Source: Candidatus Sulfopaludibacter sp. SbA3
GTDB taxonomy: Bacteria > Acidobacteriota > Vicinamibacteria > Vicinamibacterales > UBA2999
Direction of reading: 5' to 3'
DNA length: 64,000 nucleotides
Assembly: GCA_945903265.1 (NCBI GenBank)
Contig: CAMDNQ010000018.1
Location: 1-64,000, forward strand
The notes below the pieces were generated by a model. The model saw nothing but the letters and a program-made list of their open reading frames with translations. It made no database searches and had not been told where the DNA came from. The translations under genes and the position numbers were made by a program. Of this stretch, positions 33,529-40,874 are shown in pieces (position 1 is the first letter of the stretch; every line of letters starts with the position of its first letter).

Positions 33529-35049
33529 TCACCGCGCGGCGCCCGAGAACGATTCCGCGACGTTCTTGCGCGAGATCTTCCCCGTGCCGGTGCGCGGAAT
33601 CGACGCCGTGATGTGGATCTGCTTCGGGCGCTTGAACTCGGCCATCCGCTCCTTGCAGTAGGCGATGATCTCGGCGTCGGTGGCCGGCGGGCCGTCGGCC
33701 TTCAGCACCACACACGCCGCGACTTCCTCACCCCACGTCGGATGCGGCGTGCCGAACGCCACCGCTTCGGCGACCGCCGGATGGCCCAGCAGCACCTCGT
33801 CGATTTCGCGCGGCGCGATCTTCTCGCCGCCGCGGTTGATCATTTCCTTCAGCCGGCCGGTCAGCGAGAGATATCCCTGTTCGTCGAGCACACCCTGATC
33901 GCCGGTGCGGAACCAGCCGTCGACGAATGACGAGGCGTTCGCGTCCGGGTTGTTCTCGTATCCCTTGATCACGTTTGCGCCGCGAATCACGACTTCACCC
34001 CGCTCGCCCGTCTTGAGCAGCGTGCCCGCCGCGTCCATGATGGCGATCTTCGTCGTCCCGGTGTTCTGGCCCACGGACCCCGGCTTGTGCGCCGCGGGCG
34101 GGAGCGGGTTCGAGGACATCTGATGCGCGGCTTCGGTCATGCCGTACGCCTCGAGCACCGGCGCGCCGAAGCGCGCTTCCATGTCGCTCAGCAACTGCGG
34201 CGACAGCGACGCGCTGCACGAGCGGATGAACCTGAGATTTTCCGCACCGGCGGGCCGCTGCCCTACCTTCGATCGCGCAATCAGCAGCTGGTGCATCGTC
34301 GGCACCGCGGAGTACCACGTGGCCTTGTAGTCGCGAACCACACTCCAGAACGAGAGCGGATTGAACTTCGCCGGCACGACGACCGTGCCGCCCGTCGCCA
34401 GCGTGCCAAGCGTCGAGGCGACGAGGCCGTGCACGTGGAAGAGCGGCATCACGCAGAGCGAGACATCCTTCGCCGTGAGGTCATACGTGGCGGCGACGTT
34501 CTGCGCCGAAATCGAGAGCTGCGCGTGGGTCAATGGCACGCGCTTCGGCCGACCCGTGCTGCCGCTGGTGTGCAGGATGAGCGCGATGTCGTCGACGGTC
34601 GGAGCCGGGTACGCGGTGCGCTTCGTGTGCCCGGCGAGCTCGACGACGCCCTTGTCGTTCACGTCCACCGTGATGATCGGCACCGTGGTCCCCGCGGCAC
34701 GGCGCGCGTCCTCGGCGCCGTCCGGCGGCAGCAGGAGGATCTTCGCGTTCGTATCTTCGAGATAAAACCGGAAGTCGTCTTCCTTGTACGAGGGATTCAG
34801 GGGCGCCGCCGTTCCGACCATCGACGCGGCCAGGAAGGTCACGATGTTCGGGAGGCCGTTCGTGAGCGCCGTGCCGACTCGATCGCCTTTCTTGATGCCG
34901 GCGGCGGCCAGCGCCTCGGCGACGGCCTGCACCTGGTCGCGCAGCTGCGCGTAGGTGATCCGGAGGTCCTTCTCCGGGATGGCGATGGCGACGCTATCGG
35001 GAGAGGCGTTGGCAAACAGATCGAGCAACGTCGAGGGATTCGGACTCAT
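33529..35049 (-). CDS. Oxalyl-CoA-synthetase-like acyl-CoA ligase
   Basis: AMP-forming ligase of 506 residues. It has the phosphate-binding LHTSGSTGRPKRVPLTH, the substrate region SCSASLSPQLL, YGMTEAAHQMSSNPLPP, the adenylate motif GWFRTGDQG and the catalytic Lys in RTGTGKISRK. The AYGMTEAAHQMSSNPLPPAAHKPGSVG stretch, the PLFHVHGL segment and the NPSYKEDDFRFYLED stretch match plant AAE3/yeast Pcs60 oxalyl-CoA synthetases as I recall them, better than generic fatty-acid or benzoate ligases. The assignment to oxalate is probable, not proven. It starts nine bases after malate synthase. Confidence 0.82.
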   Translation of the reverse strand: MSPNPSTLLDLFANASPDSVAIAIPEKDLRITYAQLRDQVQAVAEALAAAGIKKGDRVGTALTNGLPNIVTFLAASMVGTAAPLNPSYKEDDFRFYLEDTNAKILLLPPDGAEDARRAAGTTVPIITVDVNDKGVVELAGHTKRTAYPAPTVDDIALILHTSGSTGRPKRVPLTHAQLSISAQNVAATYDLTAKDVSLCVMPLFHVHGLVASTLGTLATGGTVVVPAKFNPLSFWSVVRDYKATWYSAVPTMHQLLIARSKVGQRPAGAENLRFIRSCSASLSPQLLSDMEARFGAPVLEAYGMTEAAHQMSSNPLPPAAHKPGSVGQNTGTTKIAIMDAAGTLLKTGERGEVVIRGANVIKGYENNPDANASSFVDGWFRTGDQGVLDEQGYLSLTGRLKEMINRGGEKIAPREIDEVLLGHPAVAEAVAFGTPHPTWGEEVAACVVLKADGPPATDAEIIAYCKERMAEFKRPKQIHITASIPRTGTGKISRKNVAESFSGAAR

Positions 35050-35058
35050 GGGAACCTC

Positions 35059-37155
35059 TTATGCCGCGGATGCCGGCGCCGCCGGCGGAACGTCATACAC
35101 GTAATCGTGCGCCTCGAGCGCTTTCTGGAGCCGCGCACGGATCGCCGGATCGGATGCCTTCGCCAGCGTGTCGGCGGTGGCCTGGCGATCGCTGAAGATG
35201 GCGTCGAGGATGGCGGTGCGGTCCGCCTCGGGCTGCTCGATGATGGCGAGCAGGACGCGCGACCCGTACTTGATCCAGCGGCGCTGCGGGACCAGCTTCC
35301 CGTCGACCTTCTCGACGACATGGCGCTGCATCAACTGGAGCACCAGCTCGGCATGCGTCTTCTCGTAGGTGACGCCGAGCTCCTTGAAGAGCTCCTTCAC
35401 CGTGTCGCGCCGTTCGTCGATCAACTTCACGAACAGTTCCGGCGTGACGCGCTGCCCCTTCTTCGAGTGCTTCCCGTCATCGGTGAGCTCGACGTTGTGG
35501 AAGACGGCCAGATAGAGGAAGTGCCAGAAGATCTCGTACGTCGCGAAATCGTTCATGAAGCGCAGGCCGGTGCGCGGATCGAGAATCGCCGCGGCGTTGT
35601 TCCCCTGCAGCTGCTGGTACATGTATTCGGTCGCCATGTACATCGCGTAGCGCAGTCCGTCCTCGGTCGTCGGGCCCTCCGGGCGCGACAGGAGACGCGT
35701 CTGCGCCTCGGCCGAGAACAGCTTGTCGACGGTCAGGTCTGCCTCGTTCAGTTCGAGCGGCGCGATCTTCCCGTTCTTCACCAGGCCGAGCAGCTCCAGC
35801 TTCTTCCGCTCCTCGTCGTTCACCTTGTCGACGACCTTCTGGAGATCGTTGACGTCGGCGGTCAGCGACTCGCGCCCCGCGTCCACGTAATGCTTCTGGA
35901 TCGTGGCGACCCAACTCTGCCGATACGTGTCGTACATCGTCCCGTTGATCTTGAAGAGACCGGTGAGCCGCTCCCGCAACTTATCGAACCAGATGTCGCG
36001 GAGCGCCTTGACGTCGTTTTCGGGCGCCTTCGGGTTCTGCATCTGCGCCGCCATGCCGCCGATCGGCATGCCGCCCGCCAGCGTGGCGAGCAGCGCGTTG
36101 CGCATCGTGTAGTAGCTCATCGAGGGTTCGGTCATCGTGACCGACGGCGGATCGGGAATGACCATCGCCGGATCGTGGCGAAACATTTCCTCGCGGCTGT
36201 TGATGTAGTCCCAGCGGCCGACGTTGGGGCCGATCAGGTTTTCGCGGAGGACCCACATGATCACTTCCTGCTGCAGCGCGTATTCGGCGCGCTCGTTCAG
36301 CATCTTGATCTTCAGGGTGCCGCGCGTGAGGCCGAGCGCCGCCTCGAGCTGCCTGAGCAGCTTGGCGACGAGCCGCGCTTCCTGCCACGTCTCGATCTTG
36401 GGCACGTAGTAATAGATGCCCGACTTGTTCTTCTTCTGAGAGTCGTAATTGCTGACCGCGTGAATGACGAGTGCCGGCACGATCGCGGGCACCGCTTCGC
36501 CGTTCAGCGTCATCTGACGGTTGCGCAGGTGCAGACCGGGAACGCGGTGAAAGATGGTCGGCCACTTGTCGAGCGTCGCTTCGATCCGGTACTCGCGCTT
36601 CTTCGTGGGATGGACGAACGGCTTGTTGTCCCACTTGTGGGCCAGGATCTCGGACAGGTTCACCCAGGCGCGATAGAGCTGGTCCTTGTAGTCGCCGCCG
36701 GCATCTTCCCAGTCCCACATCCACGACGCCGCTTCGGTATTGAGCGCGCCCATCGCCATGCCCAGGTCAATCGCGGGGCCGGTGCCTTCGAGGCCGGGGC
36801 GCATCGTGTCCGCCGGAATCGGCACCGTCGGATTCAGGCGCCAGGCATCCGGTGTCTTCCGTCCGAAGAAACCGTCCAGCATCCCCTTGCGGATGGCCCC
36901 GACTGTCGTCGTGTTGCCGTCGGCGTCCATGATGTCGTCCCCCGCCGGCAGGAAGGTGTAGCGCGCGGTCTTGCTGCCGACGCGCTGCTGATAGGAATGC
37001 CGCTCCGAGAGCAGCGGGTGCAGTTCGTCTGCAATCGACGCCGCCAGGTCGGCGATCAGGGTCTCGACGTCGACGGTGCGGCCGTTAACGGGTTTTGTGC
37101 TGAAAAGCGTGGAATATTGCTCGCGAATATCGGGACGGATGTGCAGGGTCGCCAC
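35059..37155 (-). CDS. Malate synthase (long form)
   Basis: Enzyme of 698 residues that condenses glyoxylate with acetyl-CoA to malate. It shows MWDWEDAGGDYKDQLYRAWVNLSEIL, YYYVPKIETWQEARLV, LTRGTLKIKMLNERAEYALQQEV, GRWDYI, VTMTEPSMSYYTMRNALLA and GGMPIGGMAAQMQNP. The IGGMAAQ and GRWDYI segments are like isoform A, while length is near isoform G (about 720), so I give no symbol. GTG 37155 has GGAGG eight bases upstream. First gene of the long minus-strand unit. Confidence 0.86.
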   Translation of the reverse strand: MATLHIRPDIREQYSTLFSTKPVNGRTVDVETLIADLAASIADELHPLLSERHSYQQRVGSKTARYTFLPAGDDIMDADGNTTTVGAIRKGMLDGFFGRKTPDAWRLNPTVPIPADTMRPGLEGTGPAIDLGMAMGALNTEAASWMWDWEDAGGDYKDQLYRAWVNLSEILAHKWDNKPFVHPTKKREYRIEATLDKWPTIFHRVPGLHLRNRQMTLNGEAVPAIVPALVIHAVSNYDSQKKNKSGIYYYVPKIETWQEARLVAKLLRQLEAALGLTRGTLKIKMLNERAEYALQQEVIMWVLRENLIGPNVGRWDYINSREEMFRHDPAMVIPDPPSVTMTEPSMSYYTMRNALLATLAGGMPIGGMAAQMQNPKAPENDVKALRDIWFDKLRERLTGLFKINGTMYDTYRQSWVATIQKHYVDAGRESLTADVNDLQKVVDKVNDEERKKLELLGLVKNGKIAPLELNEADLTVDKLFSAEAQTRLLSRPEGPTTEDGLRYAMYMATEYMYQQLQGNNAAAILDPRTGLRFMNDFATYEIFWHFLYLAVFHNVELTDDGKHSKKGQRVTPELFVKLIDERRDTVKELFKELGVTYEKTHAELVLQLMQRHVVEKVDGKLVPQRRWIKYGSRVLLAIIEQPEADRTAILDAIFSDRQATADTLAKASDPAIRARLQKALEAHDYVYDVPPAAPASAA

Positions 37156-37263
37156 CAGGTAAGCCTCCAGAAGGTCCCCCTCGACTAGCTCGGGACAGGC
37201 CCCCCGGCTCCGCTCGTGGCAGGCCGCAGGGCCGCTCTTTGTACTATCTGGAGGGGCGGGGGG

Positions 37264-38091
37264 TCAACGCCGAAAGAAGCGGTACAGCAGCCACGCATCG
37301 ACGGCGCCGACCGCGGCGAGCAGCAGATACGCCGCGTTGCCCTGGACGATCGCGAGCTCCTGCAGCAGTCGCGACAATCCGAACCCGACAACCCAGGCAT
37401 CGAAGCTCATACAGACGCGCCGGAAGGTTTCGGCATCGACGCGCTGAATGATGTAGGCGCCGATCGGCACGCCAATCAGGATGCTGGGGACGATCCACGG
37501 AATCAGACCGATGCTCGTCGCGGTGAAGAATCCCGCATACGCGTACGCCACCGCGGTCATCGACGACTCCGCGAGACGGATGACACCGAGCGCCGCGCGG
37601 AAGTCGCGCTTCTCGAGCCCCTGATTGTTCAGCATGATCGCGAGCGGAGGACCCGAGATGGTGGTGACCGAGTAGAGCACGCCCAGCGCACCGCCGAACG
37701 CGAGACCCGCCGATCGCTCCGAGTGAATCGGCCGCCGATAGCCCGCCGCCTGGATCAGGATTAACGGCAGCAGGACCGTGAACGTCACAAAGCGGAGCCA
37801 CGCCGGATTGACCTGCGACACGATCGCCGTGCCCAGAATGATCCCCGGCAGCAATCCAATCACCACAGGGAGCACCCGGCGCCACACCGCGTTGAACGAA
37901 TCGCGGTTGTTCCACAGCACGTACGCGTTCAGCACGACCTCGATCAGGACGAGCGCCGGATTGAGCACGCGATTCGAGAGAAACAGCAAAGCAATCGGAA
38001 CCGTGATGGACGAGAAGCCGTACCCCAGCGCGCCATTGACGACGGCGGCGAGCAGCGTGATGACGGCGAGCGCGATCGTCTGGTCGGTCAT
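37264..38091 (-). CDS. TauE/SafE-family membrane permease
   Basis: Inner-membrane protein of 275 residues with about eight helices, of the TauE/SafE (DUF81) family linked to sulfite, sulfonate or sulfoacetate export. It shows VNGALGYGFSSITVPIALLFLSNRVLNPALVLIEV at the N-terminus and GLAFGGALGVLYSVTTISGPPLAIMLNNQG in the middle. ATG 38091 overlaps the TonB-receptor stop (ATGA), so receptor and permease form an operon, divergent from cysDNH. A sulfur role is inferred from this context. Confidence 0.83.
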   Translation of the reverse strand: MTDQTIALAVITLLAAVVNGALGYGFSSITVPIALLFLSNRVLNPALVLIEVVLNAYVLWNNRDSFNAVWRRVLPVVIGLLPGIILGTAIVSQVNPAWLRFVTFTVLLPLILIQAAGYRRPIHSERSAGLAFGGALGVLYSVTTISGPPLAIMLNNQGLEKRDFRAALGVIRLAESSMTAVAYAYAGFFTATSIGLIPWIVPSILIGVPIGAYIIQRVDAETFRRVCMSFDAWVVGFGLSRLLQELAIVQGNAAYLLLAAVGAVDAWLLYRFFRR

Positions 38092-40415
38092 AAGCGGAGC
38101 CGAAGCGTCAGGCCGAACGTCCGCGGCTCGCCGGGGAGACCGACGAAGAGACCGGAGTTGCCGGGCGCAGGCGAGAGCAGTTCAAAGTAGTCGCGGTTCA
38201 GCAGGTTGCGCGACCAGATCGAGACCGCCCATCCGTCCGACCAGCGGAAGCCGGCCCTCGCGTTGACGAGCGAGTAGCCGTCGATCACCAGGTACCGTGA
38301 CGCGCTGGAACTGGAGGAGAACGATGAACGCGCGCTCGCGTCGACGGCGCCAAAGAGCTCACCCGCCCTCCCCCACACGGTCCGCGGCCTGGCATATTCG
38401 CCGCCGAAGGACGCTGCCCACCGCGAAATCCCGGGCAACACCGAGCCCGATACGTCCTTGGTGAGCGGCCCGCCGGTCTCTTCGAGCGGGGGCGGCGCAT
38501 CGGGGAACGAGACGTACGTGCCATCCGTCAGTGCGGCGGATCCGTACAGCGACGTCCGGCGATTCACGCGGGCCGTGCCGTCAAACTCGAGGCCGCGCAC
38601 GCGCACCCGATCCGCATTCGCCAGATAGCCGCGCAGCACACCAACCTGCGCATTGACGACGTTCGCCTGGTAATCGCGCACGTCGGTCCTGAACGCCGTC
38701 ACATTGGCGGTCACGCCGGGGATCGGCTCCGTCTTGACGCCGACCTCCGCGTGGCGCACCGCCTCCGGCTTCACCGTCGCGGCATCAATCAGCGGGTGTC
38801 CCCCGGCGTCCGCGGGAACCCCCGACAGATTGAGCCCCACCGACTTGAAGCTCGTGGCGTAGGTGGCAAACGCGTGCACCCGTCGCGCGACGTCATAGGC
38901 GGCGGTCAGCTGCCCTGACAGGTTCCTGTCGTCCGCGCCCGCCTGGTACGACTGCGGCGCCAGGATAGACCGCTGCGCGGCCACGAGGGCCGGGTCGGTT
39001 GTCTGGAGGCCGCCGTACACCTGCGTGTCGAAATCGACTTCCTTGTCGTCGTAATTGACGCGGAGCCCCGGGAGCAGCCGAAAGCGATCGCCGACGGTCC
39101 ATTCGAGCTGGCCGAACGCCGCGGCGCTGTCGGTTACCGAAGAGATCTCCGACACCTGCCCGTAGCCGTCGAGCAGCCCCGGCGCCGACGCGGCTGCGCC
39201 TGGCGCCAGAAGAAACCGCGCCGCGGCGGCGCCCTGTTCCTGCCGGCCGGTGGAGTCGATCGTCTGATGAAATCCGAAGGCGCCCACGACGAACGCGATG
39301 CCGGGCGAGAGTGCTCCCGCATAGCGGACTTCCTGCGTCCATTGCCGCTGATCGGACGGGTTCGCCGAGATCGTCGTCACCGGCAGGCCGATGAAGTCGC
39401 GATCGTTCGACGGGCGCCAGTCCCAGTAGCGCCACGCGGTCGCCGACGTCAGCCGCCGGCTCCCGATCGCACGCTCGACGGTCACCGACGCTCCGCCGAG
39501 ATCCTGATGGGATCGCCAGGGCGTATCGGTGTCGGTGAGGCGATCGAAGGCATTGAACGTCGGCGGTGTGTAGCCGAGATCGGCGGCAATCCGCGCGTAC
39601 TGACGGTCGGCCGGCCGCAGGGTCGGCGCGACGCCCGCCACGACCTGGGCGTGCCCGTCGGGGCGCTGGCGGGTGTGATCGCCCGCGACGGTGATGACGA
39701 GCCTGTCGGACGGCGCCATCAGAAGCTGTCCCCTGACGCCCAGGTTGTTCAGCCCGTTGAGATCGAGTCCCGTGATGCTGTTGCGGATGGTGCCCTGCCT
39801 GGTCGTACCCGAAAACGACAGCCGCCCGGCGGCCCGCCGTGAGACCGGCCAGGAGAGCGACCCTTTCGCCTGCATCAGGCCCACGCTGCCGAACGTGATT
39901 TCGAAGTCCCCTTCGCGCGTGAAGGATGGCCTGCGCGTGGCGACACTGATCGCGCCCGCCGTCGTGTTCTTGCCGAAGAGCGTCCCCTGTGGTCCTCGCA
40001 GCACTTCGACGCGCTCGACGTCGACGAAATCGAGTGTGGCCGCCGCCGGCCGCGCGTGGAAGACGCCATCGACGTACAGGCCCACGCCGGGCTCGATGCC
40101 GTCGTTCGTCAGGCCGAACGGCGCACCCAGGCCGCGAACGGTGATGGACGAATTGCGAGGGTTGGAGGAGTAGAACTGCACCGTCGGAATGAGCTCCTTC
40201 AACCGGTTCACGTTGAAGGCGCCGGTGCTGGCGAGCAGCTCGCCGGTGACGACCGACACCGGAATCGGAACGGCCTGCGCGGCATCGACGGGCGAAGGGG
40301 CACTGACCACCACCGTCTCCTCGATCGGCGGCGGCTCCTCGGCCGTGTTCTGCGCAACCGCAAGCACCGGAACCAGCGCGATCGCGGACACAAACATAGA
40401 GATCGTCTTGAACAT
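38088..40415 (-). CDS. TonB-dependent outer-membrane receptor, sulfur-linked by context
   Basis: Receptor of 775 residues: signal peptide (1-21), plug beginning PIEETVVVSAPSPVDAAQAVPIPVSVVTGE with VRGLGAPFGLTNDGIEPGVGLYVDGVF and EVLRGPQGTLFGKNTTAGAISVATRRP, then a barrel ending RTFGLTLRLRL. It is of the type lacking the extra N-terminal domain. Upstream is a cysteine-rich leader whose 5-prime end can pair with the receptor's ribosome-binding site, so cysteine supply probably controls it. I suggest that it imports a sulfur compound; the substrate is unknown. A TauE-like permease follows in the operon. Confidence 0.86.
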   Translation of the reverse strand: MFKTISMFVSAIALVPVLAVAQNTAEEPPPIEETVVVSAPSPVDAAQAVPIPVSVVTGELLASTGAFNVNRLKELIPTVQFYSSNPRNSSITVRGLGAPFGLTNDGIEPGVGLYVDGVFHARPAAATLDFVDVERVEVLRGPQGTLFGKNTTAGAISVATRRPSFTREGDFEITFGSVGLMQAKGSLSWPVSRRAAGRLSFSGTTRQGTIRNSITGLDLNGLNNLGVRGQLLMAPSDRLVITVAGDHTRQRPDGHAQVVAGVAPTLRPADRQYARIAADLGYTPPTFNAFDRLTDTDTPWRSHQDLGGASVTVERAIGSRRLTSATAWRYWDWRPSNDRDFIGLPVTTISANPSDQRQWTQEVRYAGALSPGIAFVVGAFGFHQTIDSTGRQEQGAAAARFLLAPGAAASAPGLLDGYGQVSEISSVTDSAAAFGQLEWTVGDRFRLLPGLRVNYDDKEVDFDTQVYGGLQTTDPALVAAQRSILAPQSYQAGADDRNLSGQLTAAYDVARRVHAFATYATSFKSVGLNLSGVPADAGGHPLIDAATVKPEAVRHAEVGVKTEPIPGVTANVTAFRTDVRDYQANVVNAQVGVLRGYLANADRVRVRGLEFDGTARVNRRTSLYGSAALTDGTYVSFPDAPPPLEETGGPLTKDVSGSVLPGISRWAASFGGEYARPRTVWGRAGELFGAVDASARSSFSSSSSASRYLVIDGYSLVNARAGFRWSDGWAVSIWSRNLLNRDYFELLSPAPGNSGLFVGLPGEPRTFGLTLRLRL

Positions 40416-40416
40416 C

Positions 40417-40429
40417 GCCTCTCACCTCT
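40417..40429 (-). promoter_or_regulatory. Ribosome-binding region of the TonB receptor, target of anti-SD
   Basis: On the minus strand AGAGGTGAGAGGC lies directly before the receptor ATG (40415). It is fully complementary to GCCTCT plus CACCTCT in the leader (40628-40612), with a four-base CGGT bulge. Pairing would hide the Shine-Dalgarno. Confidence 0.5.
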
Positions 40430-40540
40430 GACGCCGGAGTGGGCGTCGCACAGTCAGTCAGGACACAGAGCCGCAGCGGCAGCCGACTGGCCGGTGTGAA
40501 GAGACGCGAACTGAAGGGAATTACTGGTTCAGAAGGACGC

Positions 40541-40630
40541 TCACCTCACCGCCATCGGCCCGATACACGCGCAGCGACACAGCGCCGCCGCGCAGCAGGG
40601 ACAACAACAGGAGAGGTGACCGAGAGGCAT
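40541..40630 (-). CDS. Cysteine-rich leader peptide upstream of the TonB receptor
   Basis: A 29-codon frame with 8 Cys codons: MPLGHLSCCCPCCAAALCRCACIG, then a short tail and TGA. It lies 125 bases upstream of the receptor gene on the same strand and is too short to be an enzyme. The predicted transcription start is about five bases before the ATG, so it may be translated nearly leaderless. The first seven codons contain the anti-Shine-Dalgarno. A ribosome stalled on the Cys codons when cysteine is short would cover that segment and free the receptor's start site. Codon content and position are observed; the mechanism is inferred. Confidence 0.65.
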   Translation of the reverse strand: MPLGHLSCCCPCCAAALCRCACIGPMAVR

Positions 40631-40641
40631 GAGATGTGACG

Positions 40642-40671
40642 GTTGTAGCGTTGACGGCAATCGCATGTCAA
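40642..40671 (-). promoter_or_regulatory. Candidate promoter of the TonB receptor operon
   Basis: On the minus strand: TTGACA (40671-40666), 18-base spacer, TACAAC (40647-40642). Start near 40635. It interleaves with the plus-strand promoter. Confidence 0.45.
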
Positions 40672-40680
40672 GCATAAGAT
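40651..40680 (+). promoter_or_regulatory. Candidate promoter of cysDNH
   Basis: TTGACG (40651-40656), 18-base spacer, TAAGAT (40675-40680). Start near 40687, about 19 bases before the leader ATG. Both promoter -35 elements form TTGAC-N11-GTCAA, a palindrome suited to a shared regulator. Confidence 0.45.
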
Positions 40681-40705
40681 CCCCATCAACGTGTTCACCG
40701 GCCTG

Positions 40706-40774
40706 ATGTGCGCCTGCTGTTGTTGTTGTCCGGAGACCTCCCGAGGTCTCGGCGCTCGACGTCTGGCCGCCTGA
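40706..40774 (+). CDS. Polycysteine leader peptide of cysDNH
   Basis: A 22-codon frame beginning MCACCCCCPETSRG with six Cys codons, five of them consecutive (40715-40729), ending at TGA 40772. It precedes a perfect attenuator-type terminator and then cysD. No clear Shine-Dalgarno is seen; translation may be near-leaderless from the predicted start at 40687. Polycysteine leaders that sense cysteine through ribosome stalling are known before sulfur genes in mycobacteria; here the layout with alternative hairpins is of the trp/his attenuator type. See the attenuator entry. Confidence 0.78.
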   Translation: MCACCCCCPETSRGLGARRLAA

Positions 40775-40859
40775 AGGCGCACAACACGACTTCATAAGCA
40801 GCAGCAAATCAGACATTCACGAGCCCGGGACCGAAAGGTTCCCGGGCTTTTTTGTTTTT
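40733..40859 (+). terminator. Transcription attenuator before cysD
   Basis: Three mutually exclusive hairpins. Protector: GAGACCT (40733-40739) with AGGTCTC (40744-40750). Anti-terminator: GGTCTCGGCGCTC (40745-40757) pairs over 12 bases (one G-T pair, one bulged C) with GAGCCCGGGACC (40821-40832). Terminator: that same segment pairs with GGTTCCCGGGCT (40837-40848) over 11 bp with one bulge and a GAAA loop, followed by T6-G-T5. A ribosome stalled at the Cys codons (40715-40729) would cover the left protector arm and leave 40745-40757 free to pair, giving read-through. cysD starts 16 bases later. Confidence 0.8.
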
Positions 40860-40874
40860 CGGCTCTGAATACCG

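Noticed and set aside
31833-33611. A 592-codon frame antisense to the OFA transporter and PanE-like gene
   Set aside because: Arg/Ala-rich shadow without recognisable motifs.
35059-37155. Calling the enzyme malate synthase G (glcB)
   Set aside because: Length fits, but several motifs resemble isoform A, so no symbol was given.
34087-37188. A 1033-codon open frame antisense to malate synthase and the CoA ligase
   Set aside because: Arg/His/Val-rich shadow of a GC-rich gene with no domain, ribosome-binding site or signal.
40629-40706. A 25-codon frame on the plus strand (MRCDGC...) ending TGATG at the polycysteine leader
   Set aside because: The predicted cysDNH promoter lies inside it, so it is unlikely to be transcribed; only three Cys codons.
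40541-40816. A longer 91-codon version of the minus-strand Cys-rich frame
   Set aside because: Its upstream part is antisense to the plus leader and lies before the predicted start of transcription; the shorter 29-codon form fits the promoter.
40560-40874. A SAM or other known sulfur riboswitch before cysD
   Set aside because: No conserved SAM-riboswitch core is visible; the region is explained by leaders, promoters and attenuator.
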